This document shows positions 38,738 through 45,173 of a DNA stretch of 64,000 nucleotides, piece by piece; positions within the stretch are counted from its first letter, which is position 1, and every line of letters starts with the position of its first letter. This DNA is from Bin87 sp964347975. Its GTDB lineage: Bacteria > Chloroflexota > Dehalococcoidia > Lucifugimonadales > UBA3495. The notes under the pieces are model-generated. The model made no database searches and was not told the origin of the DNA. It saw only the letters and a program-made list of their open reading frames with translations. The stretch spans positions 1-64,000 of the forward strand of contig CAYGAY010000017.1 in assembly GCA_964347975.1 (NCBI GenBank). Direction: 5' to 3'. Made by a program: the position numbers and the translations under genes.

Positions 38738-39090
38738 CCATGCCCCCCGCCCGCAGTTCGCCTTTTGCCGCCATGGCCCGCGACCCGCTGCATCCCGATG
38801 TTATCTACCGGGACGAGCGTTGCTTCGTGGTGCGCGACATCAACCCCAAGGCTCCAGTGCACCTGCTCATCATCCCCAATATGCCCATCAACGGCCTGGA
38901 CTACATCAGCCCGGCCATGGAGGCCACCATGGGCCACCTGTTCGTGGTCGCCGCGGAGCTGGCCCGGCGCGAGGGCGTGACCATCAGCGGGTACCGCCTG
39001 GTCGTCAACAACGGCGCCGACGCCGGCCAGACCATCGCCTGGCCCCATATGCACCTGCTGGGCGGGCGCGAGTTGGGGGAAATGGGCTGA
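38734..39090 (+). CDS. HIT-family nucleotide hydrolase with altered HIT motif
   Basis: 118 residues with FVVRDINPKAPVHLLIIP and the C-terminal motif region AGQTIAWPHMHLLGGRELG. The normal motif is H-x-H-x-H; here the first His is Trp103, while His105 (the nucleophile position) and His107 remain. HIT enzymes split dinucleoside polyphosphates or nucleotide-amino-acid adducts. The next gene is a YqeK-like HD hydrolase, also tied to Ap4A. ATG 38734 overlaps the PIN stop. Confidence 0.87.
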   Translation: MTMPPARSSPFAAMARDPLHPDVIYRDERCFVVRDINPKAPVHLLIIPNMPINGLDYISPAMEATMGHLFVVAAELARREGVTISGYRLVVNNGADAGQTIAWPHMHLLGGRELGEMG

Positions 39091-39091
39091 C

Positions 39092-39694
39092 ATGACCACT
39101 ATCGAAATCTCCGGGCGCGTGTTCGACCGCATCCAGCGCCGGATGCGCCGGCTGCCCCCCGGCCTGCTGGAACACTGCCAGCGTGTGGAGCGGATTGCCC
39201 GCGCGCTGGCCGAGCGACACGGGGAGGACGTGGAGGCCATCGGGCTGACCGCCCTGGCTCACGACGCCACCAGGCATTTCTCCGGCGTGGAAAATCTGCT
39301 CCGCATGGAGGAGTACGACCTGCCGCCGGTCACGGAGTTGGAGCGGCGCAATCCGGCCATCCTGCACGGCATGGTGGGCGCGGAACTGCTCAAGCGGGAG
39401 GACGGCCTGGGGCACCCCCAGCTCTATGACGCCATCTACTGGCATACCGTGGGCAATCCCGCCGGCGGCGATGCCATCGCCCACATCGTCTTCCTCGCCG
39501 ACAAGCTGGACCCGGTCAAGATCAAGCGCTACCCCTGGCAACCGGAATTGCGGGAACTGGCCGAAAAGGACCTGCCCGCAGCGATGATAATGTTTCTCAC
39601 CAGAAACGTAACGCGGATGCTGGAGAAAGGGGCGCCGGTACACCCGGCGGCCATTGAGGCGCGGAATGCGCTGCTGGTAGAAAAGGAGGGCTGA
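39092..39694 (+). CDS. YqeK-like HD-domain hydrolase
   Basis: 200 residues with the HD metal set: His28 (EHCQRV), His57-Asp58 (AHDATRHFS), His92 (LHGMVGAELL), His118 (AIYWHTVGN) and Asp137 (FLADKLDP). The HGMVGA and WHT-x-G-x-P patterns match the YqeK branch, which cleaves diadenosine tetraphosphate symmetrically to ADP. It starts 1 bp after the HIT gene. The C-terminal ~55 residues are a helical tail. Confidence 0.85.
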   Translation: MTTIEISGRVFDRIQRRMRRLPPGLLEHCQRVERIARALAERHGEDVEAIGLTALAHDATRHFSGVENLLRMEEYDLPPVTELERRNPAILHGMVGAELLKREDGLGHPQLYDAIYWHTVGNPAGGDAIAHIVFLADKLDPVKIKRYPWQPELRELAEKDLPAAMIMFLTRNVTRMLEKGAPVHPAAIEARNALLVEKEG

Positions 39695-39699
39695 TTATT

Positions 39700-39999
39700 A
39701 TGGAGTACGAAGTTGTGGTTTGGAGCGAGCCGCTGTCCGACGGTTCCATCGGCTACGCGGCGGTATGTCCCGCCGTCAGCCATGCGCACGGCATGGGGGA
39801 TACCGAAGCTGAAACTTTGGCCGATGTTGCCGATACCATGGCATTCTTCCTAGAAGAGATGCCCGGAAAAGTCAAGGTTGGACAAGCGGCTCAGGACGAG
39901 ATTGCGGAGTTGCAGGGAGAGTTGGCTGCGGAGGGTATCAACTACTGGATGCGTATGGTCGCTCCCGCCCCTAATTTGGTGGCGGCTGACGGTGCCTAG
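39700..39999 (+). CDS. hicB: HicB-family antitoxin
   Basis: 99 residues. The N-terminal half is the partly degraded RNase H-like fold of HicB (YEVVVWSEPLSDGSIGYAAVCPAVSHAHGMGDTEAETLADVADTM is the matching region), with no obvious DNA-binding tail. It precedes its HicA partner, the reverse of the E. coli order, and overlaps it by 8 nt. It starts 5 bp after the HD-hydrolase stop, so it shares that operon. Confidence 0.82.
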   Translation: MEYEVVVWSEPLSDGSIGYAAVCPAVSHAHGMGDTEAETLADVADTMAFFLEEMPGKVKVGQAAQDEIAELQGELAAEGINYWMRMVAPAPNLVAADGA

Positions 40000-40279
40000 A
40001 ATCGCTAATGTCAGAACCCGGGACCTGATTCGCCTGCTCCATAGAATGCGATTCGTGCGCAACAATCAGGACCATGCCCGTTTTCGACATGAATGGCTGC
40101 CCCTATGGACAAAAGTCTCTCATGGCGACAAGGAAATACGCCCCGCGCTAATGGGCGACATCGTAACCAAGCAGCTGAAAATGAACAGCGTTGCCGAATT
40201 CCGGGCGGCAATGTCGGGCAATATCCCCCGTCGCTACCTTGACCCCAATGCTCCCTGGGATGGCCGGCCTCTGGACTGA
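39992..40279 (+). CDS. hicA: HicA-family mRNA interferase toxin
   Basis: GTG start at 39992 inside the end of hicB; the frame is open further upstream but that part overlaps hicB. 95 residues: RTRDLIRLLHRMRFV, then the active-site His28 (QDHARF, in place of the usual GSH), a strand, SHGDKEIRPALMGDIVTKQLKM and AEFRAAM. The fold is a small dsRBD-like RNase. The C-terminal 25 residues extend beyond typical HicA. Confidence 0.8.
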   Translation: MPRIANVRTRDLIRLLHRMRFVRNNQDHARFRHEWLPLWTKVSHGDKEIRPALMGDIVTKQLKMNSVAEFRAAMSGNIPRRYLDPNAPWDGRPLD

Positions 40280-40286
40280 CCGACTT

Positions 40287-40616
40287 ATGACGACGCAGAT
40301 TGAAATAACCTCCGAAGCCGCCCAGTTCATCCGCGACAAGGGCGGACAGGCCGTAATCGACCTGATTTGCTGGAAGGGTTGAAGCGGCGAGTCCGTTGAG
40401 GTATCGGTCGATACCAACGTCCGCCGCCGTCGCAGCCTGGAATCCTACGAGCCGGCTGAGCACGGTGACATCCAGCTTTTCATGGCTCCCGGCATCGCGG
40501 AACACGCCCGGCAGGTGTCGGTGTCGCTGAGCCGGTTCCTGCTGTTCCGCAACCTGAAGGCTACCATCGCCCTGCCCGACGGGATCACTCTGGGCCGGCG
40601 CGCCTCCATCGTCTAG
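40287..40616 (+). CDS. Candidate selenoprotein with in-frame TGA (Sec32), HesB-like
   Basis: ATG 40287 to TAG 40616 is 110 codons in one frame, with a single internal TGA at 40380-40382 (codon 32). It reads ITSEAAQFIRDKGGQAVIDLICWKG-U-SGESVEVSV and continues as plausible protein for 77 more codons (EHGDIQLFMAPGIAEHARQV ... LKATIALPDGITLG). Cys28 forms a C-x3-U pair. A SECIS-like hairpin starts one base after the TGA. The N-terminus and length recall HesB-like families that have Sec members; this family assignment is tentative. It begins 7 bp after hicA. Alternatives are a nonsense mutation in an otherwise intact gene or a sequencing error. Confidence 0.75.
40384..40427 (+). promoter_or_regulatory. 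Bacterial SECIS-like stem-loop
   Basis: Just after the TGA (40380-40382): outer arms GCGGCG (40384-40389) / CGCCGC (40422-40427), middle arms CGTT (40394-40397) / AACG (40416-40419), a 2-nt bulge (GA, 40398-40399), and a perfect upper stem GGTATC (40400-40405) / GATACC (40410-40415) closed by the tetraloop GGTC (40406-40409). The loop lies 23 nt after TGA. A GGUC loop on a short stem with a 5' bulge below it is also the design of the E. coli fdhF SECIS that binds SelB. Confidence 0.75.
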
Positions 40617-41185
40617 ACCGCGGCGGTCGGTAGCAGGCCGGCCACGGCGCAGGTGAAACCGGGCAGGTAGTCGCCGCCGGTGACGGTGTCGGCGTCAGTG
40701 AGAGTAAGCGGCGGCGCGGCGGCGGTATGCACCGTTAGCGTACGGGCGTCAATGTCGATTACCCAAACGGCTTTGCCGCTGGCGTTCAGGTATTCGGCAA
40801 TCTTTTGCGCTATTTCGGCGGGGGTGTTGCTGCCCGACAGCACTTCCACTGCCAGGTCGGGCGCGCCGTCGTACAGAATCGGCGCCGGCGGCGAGGGCAG
40901 TCGTTCGTTAGACACGAACGATACGTCGGGCAGCCGAGAGGTCGCCGGCGAGTCGGGGCCGGTAACAAAGGCCCGGTTGCTGCCGTACACCTTGCCCAGC
41001 CGGTTGGGATAGACATAATTGCCGACATTCATGGCAGTCAGGATTACGGTTTCTTCGTGCTCGTCGGATGCGGCCATCTGCTCAATCAGAACTCCTTGCA
41101 CCAGTTCGTAGCGGGGATGTTTGGGTAGTGCGGCGAATTCCGCCAGGGTAACCGACGGCGCGATGGTGGGGTTTTCCGTGGTCAT
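40613..41185 (-). CDS. Uma2 family putative nuclease (tandem copy 1)
   Basis: ATG 41185 with AGAGG 8 nt upstream is preferred to a GTG at 41194. 190 residues with the Uma2 core: ALPKHPRYELVQGVLIEQMAAS, FVTGPDSPATSRLPDVSFVS, PDLAVEVLSGSNT (catalytic-like E) and EYLNASGKAVWVIDIDARTLTV. Its 3' end overlaps the stop of the convergent candidate selenoprotein by 4 nt. Third gene of a three-Uma2 operon. Confidence 0.88.
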   Translation of the reverse strand: MTTENPTIAPSVTLAEFAALPKHPRYELVQGVLIEQMAASDEHEETVILTAMNVGNYVYPNRLGKVYGSNRAFVTGPDSPATSRLPDVSFVSNERLPSPPAPILYDGAPDLAVEVLSGSNTPAEIAQKIAEYLNASGKAVWVIDIDARTLTVHTAAAPPLTLTDADTVTGGDYLPGFTCAVAGLLPTAAV

Positions 41186-41190
41186 GTCAG

Positions 41191-41763
41191 TCACCTCTGC
41201 CGCGGCAAAAGGTCGGCGACGGGGCAGACGAAACCGGGCAGGTAATCGCCGCCGGTGACGGTGTCGGCGTCGGTAAGGGTTTGGGGAGGCGCGTCGGGCG
41301 TATGAACGACGAGGGTGCGCCCGATGGGGTCAAAAACCCAGACCGCCTTGCTGCCGGCGTTCAGGTACTCGGCGACTTTTTGCGTCATCTCTCTTGCCGT
41401 ATTGCCGGGAGACCGTACCTCAATCGCCAGGTCGGGCGCGCCATTGAACAGCGCGCCGAACAAGTCGGACTGCTGTAGTCGTTCGCTGGAGACGAATGAA
41501 ATATCGGGCAACCGGGATGAAGCCGGCGATGCCGGGCCGGTGACAAAAGCCCGGTTGCTGCCATAGACTTCGCCCAGGTCGCGCGCCTCAACGTGAGTGT
41601 TCACATGGCTGCCGGTTCGGATGACGGCTAGCTCGTGATCTCGGGACGCGGCCATTTTTTCTACCAGCACTCCTTTCACCAGCTCGTAGCGGGGGTACTC
41701 CGGCAACGCGGCAAACTCGGCTAGCGTAACCGGCGGAGCGATGGCGGGGTTTTGGGTAGTCAT
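41191..41763 (-). CDS. Uma2 family putative nuclease (tandem copy 2)
   Basis: ATG 41763 with AGAGG upstream; a GTG at 41772 overlaps the previous stop. 190 residues, collinear with its two neighbours (ALPEYPRYELVKGVLVEKMAAS; SRLPDISFVSSERL; PDLAIEVRSPGNT; YLNAGSKAVWVFDPIGRTLVV). The ribosome site is built from the last codons of the gene before it (LPRQR-stop), so translation is coupled. Confidence 0.88.
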   Translation of the reverse strand: MTTQNPAIAPPVTLAEFAALPEYPRYELVKGVLVEKMAASRDHELAVIRTGSHVNTHVEARDLGEVYGSNRAFVTGPASPASSRLPDISFVSSERLQQSDLFGALFNGAPDLAIEVRSPGNTAREMTQKVAEYLNAGSKAVWVFDPIGRTLVVHTPDAPPQTLTDADTVTGGDYLPGFVCPVADLLPRQR

Positions 41764-41768
41764 AGCAA

Positions 41769-42341
41769 TCACCTCTGCCGCGGCAAAAGGTCGGCGACGG
41801 CGCAGGCGAAACCGGGCAGGCAGTCCCCGCCGGTTACGATGTCGGCGTCGGCAAGGGTTTGCGGTGGCGCATTGGCAGTGTGCACCGTGAGGATGCGGGT
41901 GGCATAGTCAATCGCCCAAACCGCTTTACTGCCCGTCGCCAGATACTCGGCAATTTTCTGCTCGATTTCACCGGGTGAGTTGCCCGGCGAAACTACCTCC
42001 ACCGCCAGGTCGGGGGAGCCGTCATAAACCATACCGAGCAAATCGGGTTGTCGCAGCCGCTCATTGGAAACGAAGGAAACATCCGGCAAGCGGGACGTGG
42101 CCGGGGAATCCGGGCCGGTAGCATAAGCCCGGTTGCTGCCATAGACAACGCCCAGGTCGAGCGGGTCAACGTGATTGCTCAGCTGCCGACCTACGCGCAT
42201 CACGGTTTCTTCGTGTTCCGGTGATGCAGCCATTTGCTCTACCAGCGCTCCTTTGACCAGTTCGTAGCGGGGGTATTCCGGCAACGCCGCGAATTCCTCC
42301 AGCGTTACCAGTCGGGTTGTCACGGGGTTTCGTATCGTCAT
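41769..42341 (-). CDS. Uma2 family putative nuclease (tandem copy 3)
   Basis: 190 residues, first of the three tandem copies, GAGG 6 nt before the ATG. Same core (PDLAVEVVSPGNS, YLATGSKAVWAIDYATRILTV). Its last residues, VADLLPRQR, are identical to those of copy 2, pointing to recent duplication. Confidence 0.88.
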   Translation of the reverse strand: MTIRNPVTTRLVTLEEFAALPEYPRYELVKGALVEQMAASPEHEETVMRVGRQLSNHVDPLDLGVVYGSNRAYATGPDSPATSRLPDVSFVSNERLRQPDLLGMVYDGSPDLAVEVVSPGNSPGEIEQKIAEYLATGSKAVWAIDYATRILTVHTANAPPQTLADADIVTGGDCLPGFACAVADLLPRQR

Positions 42342-42384
42342 AACAAGCCTCGCACCTTTCCCGTCTTGTCGTTGGCGCGGCCAG

Positions 42385-43791
42385 CTATCTTGCGTAGCGG
42401 TAGCCGCCGGCCGGCGTGCGGGCGCAGTTGAGCCGGCGGTTCAGGTGCAGCCCTTCCAGCACGAATTCCACCGCCGACGCCTGGACCTCGGGCCGCCGGT
42501 CATCGCCGGTGAGGATGGCTACGATGGATGACAGGCCCTGGATGTTGCGCAACGCCGACGCGTAGGACGCGGACGGCACGTCGCTGCCGGTTTCCACCGC
42601 GTTGCCCAGGTCGAAGGCCGTCACGATGTCATCCAGGTCGTCCACGTTGCAGTACCGGCTGAAGATGGCCAGGGTGGCCCGCTTGGTGAGGTCTTCCACC
42701 AGCCGGTCCTCCCGGCCCTCGCCGAAGGTTTCCAGCTCAATCTTGCCGCCCAGGGAAGCGACCAGGTAGGGGAGGTCGCTGATGCGCGGGCAGATGACGC
42801 TCTCGCCCTGCCGGATGCTCCGGCGCAGGGCGTTGCTGATGAGTGTCTCGTAGTTGGAAATTGACACGCGCACGCTGACGCCGGAACGCTGGTTAATTTC
42901 GTTGCTGGCCCGCGCCCGCGACGTGACCTCAGCGATGATTTCCGTCATGAAGCTGGGGACGAACACCTGGTCTTCGTCGGGGAAGCGGTTGCGCTCCTGC
43001 TCCATGATGGCGATTTCTTCCTCGAGAACGCGCGGGTAGTGGGTGTGGATTTGCGCGCCGTAGCGGTCCTTCAGCGGCGTTACAATGCGTCCCCGGTTGG
43101 TGTAGTCCTCGGGGTTGGCGGTGGCGACTACGAAGACGTCCAGGGGCATCCGGATGCGATAGCCCTTGATCTGCACGTCGCGTTCCTCCATCAGGTTGAA
43201 CAGGCCCACCTGGATGCGTTCGGCCAGGTCGGGCAGCTCGTTGATACAGAAGATGCCCCGGTTGGTGCGGGGAACGAGGCCGTAGTGGATGGCGGTTTCA
43301 TCCGACAGATGCCGTCCTTCGGCCACCTTGATGGGGTCGATCTCGCCGATCAGGTCGGCGATGGAGATGTCGGGCGTAGCCAGCTTTTCCGAGTAGCGCA
43401 GGTCCCGTCCGATCCAGGCCACGGGGGTGTCTTCGCCCAGGTCGGCCACCATCCGCTTCGCGTCGGGGCTGAGCGGGTTGTACGGGTCGTCGTTCAGCTC
43501 GCTGCCGGCGATGACCGGGAGTTGTTCGTCCAGCAGGTTGACCATCTCGCGAATCAGGCGGGTCTTGGCCTGCCCGCGTTCGCCCAGCAGGATGATGTCC
43601 TGCCCGGCCAGTATGGCGTTTTCCAGCTGTGGTATCACAGTCTGGTCGAAGCCGATGATGCCGGGGAAGACCGGCTCCTCGGCGCGGATCTTGGCAATCA
43701 GGTTGCGACGGATTTCCTCGCGCACGGACACGGATTGATAGCCGCTGTCGCGGAGTTCGCCGAGGGTGGCGGGCCGGGAGTTGGTGGGCAT
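42385..43791 (-). CDS. MoxR/magnesium chelatase-like AAA+ ATPase
   Basis: Start ATG 43791 chosen (AAAGGA about 10 nt upstream); the frame runs on to 43929 without support. 468 residues. Walker A-like LLGERGQAKTR, Walker B-like GIFCINELPDL, sensor region FVVATANPEDYTNRGRIVTPLKDRYG, and a C-terminal helical lid domain. Such ATPases remodel protein or metal complexes, normally with a VWA-domain partner; none is encoded next to it. The gene before it on the other strand and those after it are all Uma2. Confidence 0.85.
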   Translation of the reverse strand: MPTNSRPATLGELRDSGYQSVSVREEIRRNLIAKIRAEEPVFPGIIGFDQTVIPQLENAILAGQDIILLGERGQAKTRLIREMVNLLDEQLPVIAGSELNDDPYNPLSPDAKRMVADLGEDTPVAWIGRDLRYSEKLATPDISIADLIGEIDPIKVAEGRHLSDETAIHYGLVPRTNRGIFCINELPDLAERIQVGLFNLMEERDVQIKGYRIRMPLDVFVVATANPEDYTNRGRIVTPLKDRYGAQIHTHYPRVLEEEIAIMEQERNRFPDEDQVFVPSFMTEIIAEVTSRARASNEINQRSGVSVRVSISNYETLISNALRRSIRQGESVICPRISDLPYLVASLGGKIELETFGEGREDRLVEDLTKRATLAIFSRYCNVDDLDDIVTAFDLGNAVETGSDVPSASYASALRNIQGLSSIVAILTGDDRRPEVQASAVEFVLEGLHLNRRLNCARTPAGGYRYAR

Positions 43792-43853
43792 TGGGGTGCA
43801 TCCTTTGGTCAGGGTAGGGTCTTTGGGCAGTATAGCAAACGGGCCACGGGTGC

Positions 43854-43859
43854 TATAAT
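43854..43859 (+). promoter_or_regulatory. Extended -10 box (TGCTATAAT) for the Uma2 gene
   Basis: TATAAT with the TGn extension, 36 nt before the ATG at 43895, in the divergent region between the AAA ATPase and Uma2 genes. No strong -35 box, as is usual with an extended -10. Confidence 0.55.
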
Positions 43860-43894
43860 CACGCGGCAGCTGCGCCCCGACGCGAGGCCCCGAT

Positions 43895-44743
43895 ATGACG
43901 ACCGCCAAGACCGAAGTCCTTCCCGCCACTACGGCGCCGCCCTATCCTTACCCTGAGGACGGGATAATTGACTATGCGCGTCTGGATTTTGACCCCTTTG
44001 AACTGGAGCCACTGCCGGAATCTATGGAACAGAACCCCGTCATTGTTGAGGTAATCTATATCCTGGTCGCTCGCTTTGCGGGCTTCGACTGGCGGGGGCG
44101 GGTGTTCATTGACCACAATTCGGACATCTGCTACGACCGCCGCAACCTCAACGTGCGGATTCGTCCCGACGTGTTTCTGGCATTTGACGTGGCAGAGGGG
44201 TTGGACATTCACGCCCGCAGTCTGTACCTGCCCTGGGAAGCCGGCAAGCCGCCGGACTGGGTCTTGGAGGTGGGTTCCGAAAGTACCGGCAGCGTGGACA
44301 CCGGACGCAAACGGCTGATTTACGCCGAGATTGGCGTCCGGGAATACTGGCGCTTTGATCCCAGCGGCGGCGAGCACCACGGCGTAGCCTTGGCCGGCGA
44401 CCGGCTGGTCGATGGCAGATACGAACCCATTGAGGCGACCACAGAGCCGGACGGCATCCGGAAAGGGTACAGCGAAGTCCTGGAACTGTACTTCTGCTGG
44501 GATGATGGCGAGCCGCGGTTTTTCGACCCGGCAACCGGGCAGTACCTGGAAAGTATGCGCGAAGTGTGGGAGGCTCACCAGGCCGCCGGATCCCGCGTTG
44601 CCAGCGAGCAGGCCGCACGCCAGGCCGCCGAAAGCCGCGCCGATGCCGCCGAAAGCCGCGCCGATGCCGCGCTCTCCGAAAACGAAGAACTGCGTTCAGA
44701 AATCGAGCGGCTCCGGGCCGAGCTCGACCGCCGGCAATCTTGA
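43895..44743 (+). CDS. Uma2 family putative nuclease with coiled-coil tail
   Basis: 282 residues. Uma2 core: VRIRPDVFLAFDV, PDWVLEVGSESTG, YAEIGVREYWRFDPSGGEHHG. The C-terminal ~60 residues form a coiled coil with a duplicated AAESRAD unit (DNA repeat at about 44629-44664). It resembles the Uma2 proteins at 10903 and 58712 more than the short tandem trio. Confidence 0.87.
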   Translation: MTTAKTEVLPATTAPPYPYPEDGIIDYARLDFDPFELEPLPESMEQNPVIVEVIYILVARFAGFDWRGRVFIDHNSDICYDRRNLNVRIRPDVFLAFDVAEGLDIHARSLYLPWEAGKPPDWVLEVGSESTGSVDTGRKRLIYAEIGVREYWRFDPSGGEHHGVALAGDRLVDGRYEPIEATTEPDGIRKGYSEVLELYFCWDDGEPRFFDPATGQYLESMREVWEAHQAAGSRVASEQAARQAAESRADAAESRADAALSENEELRSEIERLRAELDRRQS

Positions 44744-44793
44744 AACCGGGAAGAACTGTCTGAGAGACTTGGGAAAGAACATTTGAGATAGCA

Positions 44794-45171
44794 ATGGTTC
44801 CCTTTTCCTGTGGTATTCTCCTAGCATACGCACGTATCTGGAACATTTTGGAGAAAATAGACAAGCTGACTAAATTGCCATCGCCTTTCCATAAGCAGTT
44901 CCGTGTAACCGAACTGCTTTCAATGTACGAGGCTTTGCGATTTGCGCCGCCTATATTCTGGGAAGAATACTGCAATCTTGAGGAAGGGCAAATAAGCTAC
45001 GACAATAATCGCAGATACAGGGAGAGTGCTGCGCCTTTTCAACACAGTAGCCTGAATGTCAATAATAAACTTATGCTGGGCATAGCCATCTTTGTGTTAA
45101 TATTCACAGCAGTATCAGTTGCTATAGGGGTAATAAATCTGTTGCCGCTTCTGGACAAATCCGGCGGATAA
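44794..45171 (+). CDS. Low-GC single-span membrane protein, unknown
   Basis: 125 residues. A long N-terminal cytoplasmic-like part with a basic helical segment (ILEKIDKLTKLPSPFHKQF) is followed by one C-terminal span (LMLGIAIFVLIFTAVSVAIGVINLL). Base composition is clearly more AT-rich than the neighbours, suggesting recent transfer. It ends 2 bp from the convergent methyltransferase-HNH gene. No family recognised. Confidence 0.5.
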   Translation: MVPFSCGILLAYARIWNILEKIDKLTKLPSPFHKQFRVTELLSMYEALRFAPPIFWEEYCNLEEGQISYDNNRRYRESAAPFQHSSLNVNNKLMLGIAIFVLIFTAVSVAIGVINLLPLLDKSGG

Positions 45172-45173
45172 TA

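Noticed and set aside
40380..40382. TGA read as tryptophan, or as an ordinary nonsense mutation
   Set aside because: Other genes here end in TGA normally, so a changed genetic code is excluded. A nonsense mutation remains possible but does not explain the well-formed hairpin placed right after the codon.
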